Below are positions 1 to 6,816 of a stretch of DNA of 8,390 nucleotides, in pieces. The DNA lies in assembly GCA_934700375.1 (NCBI GenBank), contig CAKUXT010000084.1, positions 1-8,390 on the forward strand, written 5' to 3'. The translations under genes and the position numbers were made by a program. The stretch comes from an uncultured Bacilli bacterium (GTDB lineage Bacteria; Bacillota_I; Bacilli_A; RFN20; CAG-288). Numbering within the stretch: the stretch's first letter is position 1; each line of letters opens with the position of its first letter. The notes below the pieces were generated by a model. That model had not been told where the DNA came from. It was given only the letters and a program-made list of their open reading frames with translations, and searched no databases.

Positions 1-2
1 CT

Positions 3-2396
3 AATAACAAAGTTGTTGGTTTACCTGATATTGAGATGACTATCACCGCCAGAAACAATTACGATATGCATTTGCTTTCCCGTCTTAACAAAGGCGATGA
101 ATTCATCCTTTCTTTATCCAATTCGGATGATGTGTATGGTGATTTTGACAACCTAATTTTACCTGGTGTCAGAGTCGTCGGCTGCTTATGCCGCGTCGTT
201 GATGTGACACCTGTCCCGCAGGGCTTGAAAGCCGTTGTCATGGGCAAATCCGCTGTCGAACTCTCTGATTTCAATGTCGATTCCGTCTCTGGAACCGTCA
301 TGGCCACTGTCAATCAGCGCCCGATCTATCAGAGAGACGATGCAAAGATCTATGAGATGCTTGGAAAATTTACTACTTCTTATACCACTTTAAGAAAGAA
401 ATATCCGCAGCTCCCTGAATTGGTCGATTTCTCTCAGACAGTTCCCGATATTTTGAATGTCCCTTATCATATCGCAGCCTTCTTAGGCACTGCCAATTTG
501 ACAAAACAGCTCATTCTCGAAGAGAAGGATCCGATTGAAAAGTTCCGTCTCTGCATTTCCGATCTCGATCGTTTCAATCTTGACAGCAAGATCGAATACG
601 ATATTCAGAAACAGGTCTCTGATTCCATCGATAAGAACCAGAGAGAATATGTTCTTCGTGAGAAGATGAAGGTCGTCAAGAACCAGCTGAAAGAATTCGA
701 TGGCGGCGATGCCACCGATAAGATCGAGAAGAAGGTCGATGACAACCCTGAACTCTATCCTGAAAGCATCCGCAAACGCATTCATAGCGAGCTTGCCCGC
801 CTGAAGGCGATGCCTGCCGGAAGCCAGGAAGTCGGCATCATCAACAATTATGTTGAATTATTGGCTGATTTGCCTTGGCGCATCTCTTCTCAGGACAATG
901 AAGATCTTGACTATGTCAAGAAGATTCTCGATGAGAACCATGACGGCTTGGAGAAACAGAAGGATCGTATCCTTCAGTATCTCGCTGTGAAACAGCTCAC
1001 AAAGTCTTTGAAAGCTCCTATCCTTTGCTTCTATGGTGCCCCTGGTGTCGGTAAGACATCCTTGGCTATTTCCATTGCACAGGCTTTGGGAAGAAAGTTT
1101 GTCAAAGTCGCTTTAGGCGGTATTTCCGATGAAGCCGAAATCCGCGGTCACAGAAAGACCTATATCGGTGCTATGCCTGGCAAGATCATCTCCGGCATGA
1201 ACAAAGTCGGAACGAACAACCCTGTCTTCTTACTCGATGAAATCGATAAGATCGATGGTGGCGGATACAAGGGTGATCCCGCAAGTGCTTTGCTTGAAGT
1301 CCTCGATCCTGAACAGAACTCCATCTTCATGGACAACTATCTCGATGAACCGTTTGATCTCAGCAATGTTCTTTTCATCTGCACTGCCAACGATATCTCC
1401 AAGATTCCTGGTCCTTTGATGGATCGTCTTGAGATGATCGAACTCAATACTTATACCAAGTTCGAGAAGGTTTCAATTGCAAAGAATCACCTCATCTCCT
1501 TGGAAGAGAAAGCAAACGGCATCAAGCCCGGCATGATGGAATGGAAGGATGAAGCCCTTGACTACATCATCGAATTCTATACCATGGAAGCCGGCGTACG
1601 TGAATTGCGTAGAAAAATCGGTACAATCGATAGAAAGTTTGCTGTTGATTATCTCCGTGATCCTTCTAAGAATCATCTTGTTGTCGATAAAGAAGTTGTC
1701 AGAAAATATCTCGGTGCTGAAATCTTCACGCACGAGTGCAATGTCGATGATTCCCAGGTCGGTATCATCAATGGCTTAGCCTATACGCAGGCCGGTGGTG
1801 AAGTCCTTAAGATCGAAGTCAATACCTTCCCTGGAAAGGGTGCTTTGATCCTTACCGGTAACTTGGGCGATGTCATGAAGGAAGCCTGCGAGACGGCTTT
1901 AAGCTATGTCAAGAGCATCGGACCGTCTTTGGGCATCAACCCTGAATTCTTCTCCAACAATGATATTCATATTCACTTCCCTGAATCCGCTACACCGAAG
2001 GATGGACCTAGCGCTGGTGTTGCTACAGTCACCTGTATCATCTCCGCAATCTGCAATGTCCGCATCCGCAACGATGTCGCTATGACCGGTGAAGTCGATT
2101 TAAGAGGCAACGCAATGCCTATCGGCGGTCTTAGAGAGAAGACCAATGCTGCTTCTAGAGAGCACATCAAGACTGTCTTCATCCCGAAAGAGAACCATAA
2201 GGACAGAGAAGAGCTTCCTAAAGAGATCACAGATGCTGTCAACATCGTCGAAGTCAGCAAAGTCACCGATCTCTTCTCTGGTGTCTTCTTAGAGGACATC
2301 ACGAAGATGGAGGATGAAATCTACAAGAGAACTTCTCCTGCCAATAAGGATAAGACCACTGCCGCAAAGAAGACGAAGACCAAAGTGAGTGCATAA
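3..2396 (+). CDS. lon: ATP-dependent serine protease Lon (endopeptidase La), 5' end cut by window edge
   Basis: Cytoplasmic AAA+ protease that unfolds and degrades damaged and regulatory proteins. Numbering is from the ATG at 36. Order: N-terminal substrate-binding domain and helical region (about 1-300), AAA+ module with Walker A GAPGVGKT at 334-341, Walker B LLDEID with D401/E402, a sensor-1 region (CTAND) and a sensor-2-like GVRELRR, then the Lon protease domain with PKDGPSAG (catalytic Ser659) and GGLREK (catalytic Lys702). The 43-residue Ser-Lys spacing equals that of E. coli Lon (S679/K722). The tail is Lys-rich. The frame is open upstream of 36, and those codons read NNKVVGLPDIE, matching the usual Lon N-terminus near 'LRxxVVFPG'. 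The true start is therefore probably about ten codons outside the window and the ATG at 36 is internal. It is followed after 2 nt by engB, the lonA-ysxC order known from Bacillus. No RBS or promoter is visible here. Confidence 0.97.
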   Translation, partial: NNKVVGLPDIEMTITARNNYDMHLLSRLNKGDEFILSLSNSDDVYGDFDNLILPGVRVVGCLCRVVDVTPVPQGLKAVVMGKSAVELSDFNVDSVSGTVMATVNQRPIYQRDDAKIYEMLGKFTTSYTTLRKKYPQLPELVDFSQTVPDILNVPYHIAAFLGTANLTKQLILEEKDPIEKFRLCISDLDRFNLDSKIEYDIQKQVSDSIDKNQREYVLREKMKVVKNQLKEFDGGDATDKIEKKVDDNPELYPESIRKRIHSELARLKAMPAGSQEVGIINNYVELLADLPWRISSQDNEDLDYVKKILDENHDGLEKQKDRILQYLAVKQLTKSLKAPILCFYGAPGVGKTSLAISIAQALGRKFVKVALGGISDEAEIRGHRKTYIGAMPGKIISGMNKVGTNNPVFLLDEIDKIDGGGYKGDPASALLEVLDPEQNSIFMDNYLDEPFDLSNVLFICTANDISKIPGPLMDRLEMIELNTYTKFEKVSIAKNHLISLEEKANGIKPGMMEWKDEALDYIIEFYTMEAGVRELRRKIGTIDRKFAVDYLRDPSKNHLVVDKEVVRKYLGAEIFTHECNVDDSQVGIINGLAYTQAGGEVLKIEVNTFPGKGALILTGNLGDVMKEACETALSYVKSIGPSLGINPEFFSNNDIHIHFPESATPKDGPSAGVATVTCIISAICNVRIRNDVAMTGEVDLRGNAMPIGGLREKTNAASREHIKTVFIPKENHKDREELPKEITDAVNIVEVSKVTDLFSGVFLEDITKMEDEIYKRTSPANKDKTTAAKKTKTKVSA

Positions 2397-2398
2397 CG

Positions 2399-2974
2399 AT
2401 GGCCAAGAATGACTTTCAGGACGTCAATTTCGTACGTTCCGCTGTGGAAAAGAAACAGTTTCTGTACGATAAGCCTGCCGTCACCTTCATCGGACGAAGC
2501 AATGTCGGAAAAAGCACATTGATCAACCAGCTTGTCAGAAGAAAGAACTTCATGAAGACTTCCAAGACCGCTGGTCAGACCAACATGGTCAACTATGCAG
2601 TGATCGACAACAAGTTCTATCTTGTCGATGTCCCTGGCTATGGCTATGCGACCTTTGCAAGAGACCATTTTGCCAAGCTGATGGATGATTTTCTCATCGA
2701 CAACAAGGCTCTTAAAAAGGTTTATATTCTCATCGATGCCAGAAGACTTCTTCTTCCGGCAGATGATGAGTTTGCCGAGTATCTGGAATCCTTGAAGATT
2801 CCGCATGCCTTTGTCTTCACAAAGACGGACAAGATGACTGCTTCCGAAAAGCATTATCTCAAGCTTCAGGAAGAAAAGCTTGCTCCGATTCCTTGCTTTG
2901 AAGTAGGCTTGAAAAAAGAAAGCGCCTATCAGGCGTTAAGAGACGATATCATCAAGACGGTCAAAGGGGTTTAA
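2399..2974 (+). CDS. engB: Ribosome-biogenesis GTP-binding protein EngB/YsxC/YihA
   Basis: TRAFAC-class GTPase required for late 50S subunit assembly. The 191 residues match the family's usual length. Seen: G1 GRSNVGKST (32-40), G2 region TSKTAGQT (54-61), G3 DVPGYGYA (77-84), G4 TKTD (141-144) and a C-terminal FEVGLKKES segment (167-175) where G5 should lie. Two positions are unusual: the family normally reads SKTPGRT at G2 (here A and Q replace P and R), and SS or SA before LKK at G5 (here VG). The P-loop and TKxD are intact, so the protein should bind GTP. The start lies 2 nt after the lon stop with only a weak GTGAG upstream (2385-2389), so translation is probably coupled to lon. The stop codon sits in the loop of the terminator that ends the lon-engB unit. 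Confidence 0.95.
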   Translation: MAKNDFQDVNFVRSAVEKKQFLYDKPAVTFIGRSNVGKSTLINQLVRRKNFMKTSKTAGQTNMVNYAVIDNKFYLVDVPGYGYATFARDHFAKLMDDFLIDNKALKKVYILIDARRLLLPADDEFAEYLESLKIPHAFVFTKTDKMTASEKHYLKLQEEKLAPIPCFEVGLKKESAYQALRDDIIKTVKGV

Positions 2975-2990
2975 CAACCCCTTTTCTCTT
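2963..2990 (+). terminator. Intrinsic terminator of the lon-engB unit
   Basis: A perfect 9-bp stem pairs 2963-2971 (AAAGGGGTT) with 2976-2984 (AACCCCTTT) around the 4-nt loop TAAC, followed by a T-rich tract (TCTCTT). The stem starts inside the last engB codons, and the engB TAA stop is the first part of the loop. Confidence 0.85.
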
Positions 2991-3017
2991 GTAATTGAAA
3001 AAGAGAACGATTATAAT
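2989..3017 (+). promoter_or_regulatory. Sigma-A-type promoter of the valS T-box transcript
   Basis: A -35 TTGTAA (2989-2994) is separated by exactly 17 bp from a perfect -10 TATAAT (3012-3017). Transcription would start near G3024, which is the first base of the T-box stem I inferred independently from base pairing. The -35 overlaps the U-tract of the upstream terminator, so the two units abut without spacer. Confidence 0.8.
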
Positions 3018-3023
3018 TTTTTC

Positions 3024-3216
3024 GCTATGACGGGAAGGGAAGTCGTCAAGTCCTAAATAGAGAGTCCGGATGGTGGAAGCGGATTAGGAAAGCGATGTTC
3101 TGTCGTCCCTGAGCACGTGTCGTAAACTGAGAGCGGTGATACCGAAGAGGGGTGGTACCGCGCAATGAAAATTGCGTCCCTTCACGAATATTGATTATTT
3201 GGGAGGGACTTTTTCT
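3024..3216 (+). promoter_or_regulatory. Val T-box leader (tRNA-Val-responsive riboswitch) upstream of valS
   Basis: The leader carries the signature GGGGTGGTACCGCG at 3149-3162; canonical T-boxes begin with A rather than G. Stem I: GCT/AGC base (3024-3026/3112-3114) with GA-rich kink-turn-like flanks, AGGGA/TCCCT (3036-3040/3106-3110), TCCTAA/TTAGGA (3051-3056/3084-3089), AGAGAG bulge (3059-3064) and a TCCG/CGGA distal hairpin (3065-3068/3080-3083). The specifier candidate is GTC (Val) at 3102-3104, followed by a purine. Stem III is CGGT/ACCG (3134-3137/3141-3144). In the antiterminator, the bulge TGGTACC (3153-3159) has U at the variable position to pair with an A discriminator base. It is flanked by helix A2, CGCAAT/ATTGCG with a GAAA loop (3161-3176), and helix A1, about 3148-3152 with 3177-3181. 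A1 competes with the terminator at 3176-3209. Uncharged tRNA-Val should favour readthrough into valS. Confidence 0.93.
3176..3214 (+). terminator. T-box-controlled intrinsic terminator, also carrying the valS Shine-Dalgarno
   Basis: GTCCCTTC (3176-3183) pairs with 3202-3209 (GGAGGGAC), 8 bp including one G-U, followed by TTTTT (3210-3214). The 5' arm is shared with antiterminator helix A1, so the two folds exclude each other. The 3' arm contains GGGAGG (3201-3206), the only RBS-like sequence before the valS ATG at 3217. Confidence 0.85.
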
Positions 3217-5802
3217 ATGAAAGAAATGCAAAAAGCCTATGACCACACATTAGTGGAAGACGGTAAAGAGAAGTTTTGGGAAGATAACGGCTATTTCGAG
3301 GCGATGAGAAAGGAAAATCTGAACAAGAAGCCTTTCTCCATGATCGTTCCGCCTCCGAATGTCACCGGTATTCTTCATATCGGACATGCGACCAATACCA
3401 CAATCCTTGACATCATCGCCAGATACAAGAAACTCAGCGGCTATGATGTTCTTTTCCTTGCCGATATGGACCATGCCGGTATTGCAACGCAGGCCAAAGT
3501 CGAAGCGAAGCTGAGAGAAGAAGGCTTGAATAAATACCAGCTCGGCCGCGAAGGATTCTTAAAAGAAGCCTGGAAGTGGAAAGAAGAGCACGGCGACTAT
3601 ATCTCCAAGCAGTGGAGAGCCTTAGGTCTTTCCATGGATTATTCCAAAGAGAGATTCACGCTTGATGAGGGCATGTGCGATGCTGTCAACAAAGTCTTCA
3701 AAACCCTTTATGATGAAGGCCTTATTTACAGGGGCGAAAGAATCATCAACTGGGATCCTGTCTTGAAGACTGCACTTTCCGATATCGAAGTCAGCTATTC
3801 TCAGGACAACGGTCACTTCTATTATTTCAAGTACTGGCTTGAAGATCATTCCAGATATCTTGAAGTCGCAACGACAAGACCGGAAACAATGTTCGGCGAT
3901 CAGGCTGTCTGCTTCAATCCTGATGATGAAAGATACAACAATCTTGAGGGAAAGAAGGTCATCAACCCTGCTAACGGCGAACTGCTTCCGCTGATCGGAG
4001 ACCGCTATGTCGATATCGAATTCGGAACTGGTGTCATGAAGTGCACACCTGCTCATGATCCTAACGACTTCCAGATTGCAAAGAGACACAATCTCGCTTT
4101 TGTCAAAACAATGAACGAAGATGCCACCATGAACGAAAACTGCCCGAAGGAGTATGTCGGACTGGATCGTTATGAGTGCAGAAAGAAACTGGTCAAGCAG
4201 ATCGAGGAACAGGGAGACTTGATCAAAATCGAAGATATCGTCCACAATGTCGGACACTCCGAAAGAAGCAAGGCTGTCGTCGAACCGATGCTTTCCAAGC
4301 AGTGGTTTGTCTCGATGAAGCCTCTTTCCGAAGCAGTCATGAAGATTCAGAAGAGCGATAAGAAGACCGATTTCTTCCCGTCCCGCTTCAGCGATATTTT
4401 CTATTCCTGGCTTGCCAATACCGATGACTGGTGCATCTCCCGTCAGCTTTGGTGGGGGCACAGAATCCCGGTCTATACCAACAATAAGACAGGTGAAGTC
4501 GTCTGCTCTGTAGAAAAACTTCCTGAAGAAGAGTACACTCAGGACAACGATGTTCTTGACACCTGGTTCTCTTCTGCTTTGGCTCCTTTTGCCTTCTTGG
4601 GCTGGCCGAATGAAAACGATCCTCTTTACAAGAGATATTATCCTCTCGATGTCATGGTAACCGCTTATGACATCATCTTCTTCTGGGTTGAAAGAATGGC
4701 TTTCGAAGGCGTTCATTTCACCGGAAAGTTGCCTTTCAAGAAGGTCTACATCCATGGACTTGTCCGCGACATTCAGGGAAGAAAGATGTCCAAATCCTTA
4801 GGTAACGGCATCGATCCCTTTGATGTCATCAAGAAATACGGAACCGACTCTCTCCGCTTTGCTCTTGCTACCGGCGGAACTCCTGGTCTTGATATCAACT
4901 TCTCCTTCAACAAGGTCGAAAATGCCCACAACTTCCTCAATAAGGTCTGGAACGCATCCCGTTATATCCTCTCCATGCTCCCTGAGGACTTCGTCCCCGA
5001 AGAGCTGAAGAAAGAAGACCTTTCTTATCTCGATGAGTGGATTCTCAAAGAGTGCGATAATCTTCTCGATGCAGTCAGAACCAACATGGACAAATATGAA
5101 CTCGGTCAGGCTGCCGATTATCTCTATTCTTTCGTCTATGATGAATTCTGCTCTGAATATCTTGAGTACACCAAGGTCGCTTTGCAGGGCGAAGACGAAA
5201 AGGTGAAGAAGGTCACCCTTCAGGTTCTTTACTCCATCCTCAAGAAGATCCTTGTCGTTCTCTTCCCGTTTGCTCCGTTCATCTCCGAAGAGATCTACTC
5301 CTATCTTCCGAAGCATAAGAACTCCGTCTACGAGGAAGAATATCCTCTCGATTACGGGTTCGAATACGAAGAAAAAGATATCGATGTCGCTCTTTCTTTA
5401 AGACGCGCCATCAAAGAAATCAGAAACCATAAGTCTCAGCTTTCACTTGCTCCGAATGCACCGATCGAACTCGTCTTCTTCGGCGAAAAGAAAGCCTATG
5501 ACATGGCCTTCCCTTATCTGAAGAGATTCTCCTTTGCTTCTTCTATCACCCTTTCTGACGTCAAGAGAGACGATTACATCTACTTCCCGTCCTTTGCTCT
5601 TGCTCTCATCGACAAGGAAGACAGCGATACCTCTGAACGCATCAACAAGAGAATCGAATTCCTGAAGAATGAGATCGCCCGCTCTGAGAAGATGCTCTCC
5701 AATCAGAACTTCATCTCCAAAGCCAAACCTGAAAAGGTCGCTGCAGAGAAAGAAAAGTATCAGAAATATCTCGACGAACTCAACAATTATCTGAAAAAGT
5801 AA
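3217..5802 (+). CDS. valS: Valyl-tRNA synthetase
   Basis: Class Ia synthetase that charges tRNA-Val in the cytoplasm and edits misactivated Thr. It has 861 residues, close to the usual roughly 880. Seen: PPPNVTG and HIGH (54-57) at the nucleotide-binding site, the CP1 editing domain from about 218 (ATTRPET) through CTPAHD (276-281), the conserved GHSERS and SKQWF region, DWCISRQLWWGHRIPVY, and KMSKS at 523-527. An anticodon-binding helical domain follows, then a charged C-terminal coiled coil (about 805-861) typical of ValS. The start at 3217 gives MKEMQKAYD, matching normal ValS N-termini, and has GGAGG 10 nt upstream. The frame stays open further back, but those codons lie inside the T-box terminator and are untranslated. 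It is a single-gene transcript controlled by the T-box. Confidence 0.97.
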   Translation: MKEMQKAYDHTLVEDGKEKFWEDNGYFEAMRKENLNKKPFSMIVPPPNVTGILHIGHATNTTILDIIARYKKLSGYDVLFLADMDHAGIATQAKVEAKLREEGLNKYQLGREGFLKEAWKWKEEHGDYISKQWRALGLSMDYSKERFTLDEGMCDAVNKVFKTLYDEGLIYRGERIINWDPVLKTALSDIEVSYSQDNGHFYYFKYWLEDHSRYLEVATTRPETMFGDQAVCFNPDDERYNNLEGKKVINPANGELLPLIGDRYVDIEFGTGVMKCTPAHDPNDFQIAKRHNLAFVKTMNEDATMNENCPKEYVGLDRYECRKKLVKQIEEQGDLIKIEDIVHNVGHSERSKAVVEPMLSKQWFVSMKPLSEAVMKIQKSDKKTDFFPSRFSDIFYSWLANTDDWCISRQLWWGHRIPVYTNNKTGEVVCSVEKLPEEEYTQDNDVLDTWFSSALAPFAFLGWPNENDPLYKRYYPLDVMVTAYDIIFFWVERMAFEGVHFTGKLPFKKVYIHGLVRDIQGRKMSKSLGNGIDPFDVIKKYGTDSLRFALATGGTPGLDINFSFNKVENAHNFLNKVWNASRYILSMLPEDFVPEELKKEDLSYLDEWILKECDNLLDAVRTNMDKYELGQAADYLYSFVYDEFCSEYLEYTKVALQGEDEKVKKVTLQVLYSILKKILVVLFPFAPFISEEIYSYLPKHKNSVYEEEYPLDYGFEYEEKDIDVALSLRRAIKEIRNHKSQLSLAPNAPIELVFFGEKKAYDMAFPYLKRFSFASSITLSDVKRDDYIYFPSFALALIDKEDSDTSERINKRIEFLKNEIARSEKMLSNQNFISKAKPEKVAAEKEKYQKYLDELNNYLKK

Positions 5803-5821
5803 AATTCTTTTTGTGAATCGG

Positions 5822-5862
5822 CCTCCTTCGCATGAATATTTATGTGAAGGAGGTTTTTATTT
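5822..5862 (+). terminator. valS terminator hairpin whose 3' arm is the RBS of the next small gene
   Basis: CCTCCTTCGCAT (5822-5833) pairs with ATGTGAAGGAGG (5842-5853), 12 bp with one G-U, around the 8-nt loop GAATATTT. TTTTTATTT (5854-5862) follows. The 3' arm contains GAAGGAGG (5846-5853), a perfect Shine-Dalgarno sequence 9 nt before the ATG at 5863, so the fold hides that RBS in any readthrough transcript. Confidence 0.85.
5846..5853 (+). promoter_or_regulatory. Strong Shine-Dalgarno of the 58-residue peptide gene
   Basis: GAAGGAGG lies 9 nt before the ATG at 5863, full complementarity to the 16S 3' end at a good distance. It decides the start of the small gene and is fully paired in the valS terminator hairpin. 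No convincing promoter was found between the hairpin and the valS stop; a weak TTGTGA (5811-5816) / AATATT (5835-5840) pair is the best candidate. Confidence 0.75.
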
Positions 5863-6039
5863 ATGACCAAATTAGATGTAATAGAAGAAAAAGAGACCGT
5901 AGGCGGAGAAGCGATTACACTTACAGCGATCATGGCAATACTGGCAATCGGCCTTGTCACTGTCATCTGCTACAAGCTGTTCTTCTCCGAAAAAGGAAAG
6001 ACGACGCTCCCTGGAGGATTCTCCTTTTCATGGGAGTGA
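5863..6039 (+). CDS. Small single-pass membrane peptide with a double-glycine N-terminal segment, unknown function
   Basis: It has 58 residues and I do not recognise a named family. Seen: an acidic N-terminal segment MTKLDVIEEKETVGG (1-15) ending in Gly-Gly, one strong hydrophobic helix (about 17-41, beginning EAITLTAIMAILA), a basic-containing SEKGK (42-46), and a C-terminal TLPGGFSFSWE (48-58) with a second Gly-Gly and aromatic residues. The ATG is set by a perfect SD sequence. The TGA stop overlaps the radC start by 10 nt, so the two are probably co-translated. The leader-like part recalls double-glycine leaders of class II bacteriocins (Leu at -12, Glu at -8 from the cleavage site), but the usual hydrophobic residues at -7 and -4 are Glu and Thr here, and no C39-peptidase transporter is in view. 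Alternatives are a small membrane protein with no processing, or a toxin-like peptide. That it is a real gene is fairly sure; its function is unknown. Confidence 0.78.
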   Translation: MTKLDVIEEKETVGGEAITLTAIMAILAIGLVTVICYKLFFSEKGKTTLPGGFSFSWE

Positions 6040-6713
6040 ATTATCCCTACTTCAAAGGGACTTTAGAACTGATGCCCAGAGAAAAAGCGGCACAGTGTGG
6101 AATCGAGTCGTTATCCGATGTGGAGCTCTTTGCACTTCTTCTTGATACAGGGACAAAACAGGAGAATGTATTAGAGCTTTCAAGTCGTCTTCTCTTTGAA
6201 AAAGGAGGGATGGTTTCAGTCTTCTATTCAGAAGAAGATCTTGAATCGGTCAAGGGAATAGGAAAAGCGAAGAAGTATCGTCTGATGGCTGTGAAAGAAA
6301 TCATAAGACGGCTTCCGTTTGAAAAAGAGGAGAGAGCAAAAAGCGCCCAGGACGTCTATCGGATGTGCAGAAACATTTTTCTTGGGACAGAAGGTGAAAA
6401 ACTGTTGGTTCTTTATCTTAGTTCGGATAAACGCATTCTGAAAAAGGAGGAATTTTCTCAGAATTCTTCCAGTGAGGTCTCATTGCCTGTCTTAACGATT
6501 CTTCATCATGCGCTCTCTTCAAAAGCAAAAGGCGTCATCATCATTCACAATCATCCCTCTGATAATTTAGTGCCCAGCGAGATGGATAGGTATGCAACAG
6601 CAAAGCTGAAAGAAAAATTGAAGCTGGCCGATGTGATTCTCCTCGATTCGATGATCGTTTCCAGCGATGGCTATTATTCATTCCGCGAGGAAAAAGAAAG
6701 TGTTTTCTGCTGA
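6030..6713 (+). CDS. radC: RadC/YsxA-family JAB/MPN metal-hydrolase-like protein
   Basis: RadC proteins were named for DNA repair, but that role is disputed; the biochemical role is unknown. The 227 residues match the family. Seen: N-terminal MPREKAAQCG and LSDVELFALLLDTGTKQEN (UPF0758 N-terminal region), a helix-hairpin-helix-like VKGIGKAK (74-81), and a C-terminal JAMM-type site HNHPSD (173-178) with D186 completing H-x-H-x10-D, preceded by VIIIHN. Departures from family consensus: HPSG is HPSD, and the usual LLDHIIIG is LLDSMIVSS. The start at 6030 (ATGGGAGTGA overlap with the upstream stop) has GGAGGA at 6013-6018, 12 nt away. GTG at 6036 is possible. The frame is open back to 5832, but that would run through the valS hairpin and the small gene in another frame, so it is rejected. 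It is probably one unit with the small membrane peptide. Confidence 0.9.
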   Translation: MGVNYPYFKGTLELMPREKAAQCGIESLSDVELFALLLDTGTKQENVLELSSRLLFEKGGMVSVFYSEEDLESVKGIGKAKKYRLMAVKEIIRRLPFEKEERAKSAQDVYRMCRNIFLGTEGEKLLVLYLSSDKRILKKEEFSQNSSSEVSLPVLTILHHALSSKAKGVIIIHNHPSDNLVPSEMDRYATAKLKEKLKLADVILLDSMIVSSDGYYSFREEKESVFC

Positions 6714-6731
6714 CAAAAATTGTCGGTTTTT
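6710..6731 (+). terminator. Short intrinsic terminator after radC
   Basis: CTGACA (6710-6715) pairs with TGTCGG (6721-6726), 6 bp with one G-U and extendable by an A-T pair, around an A-rich loop. TTTTT (6727-6731) follows. The stem includes the radC TGA stop. It is GC-poor, so it may leak. Confidence 0.6.
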
Positions 6732-6816
6732 CTAGAATAAAGGCTCTTAACTCTGACATTTTTGAAAAAAGACAAAAAAAGAAGAGACAACAAAGGCAAT
6801 ATTCACTTGAATCTTT

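Noticed and set aside
2321..2854. 177-codon minus-strand open frame across the lon-engB border
   Set aside because: It is antisense to two firmly identified genes, and its sequence resembles no family.
3172..3216. Upstream in-frame start for valS at TTG 3172
   Set aside because: It falls inside the T-box antiterminator/terminator, has no RBS, and the added residues are not ValS-like.
3622..4755. 377-codon open frame on the minus strand
   Set aside because: It lies entirely antisense to the catalytic and editing parts of valS, has no RBS support or recognisable domain, and is explained by the codon bias of valS.
5794..5812. AAAAAG/CTTTTT hairpin around the valS stop
   Set aside because: It has a single G-C pair and no U-tract after it; the 12-bp hairpin at 5822 is the credible terminator.
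5863..5913. Calling the 58-residue peptide a bacteriocin precursor outright
   Set aside because: The double-glycine match is partial (charged or polar residues at -7 and -4), and no transporter, immunity gene or peptidase is in the window.
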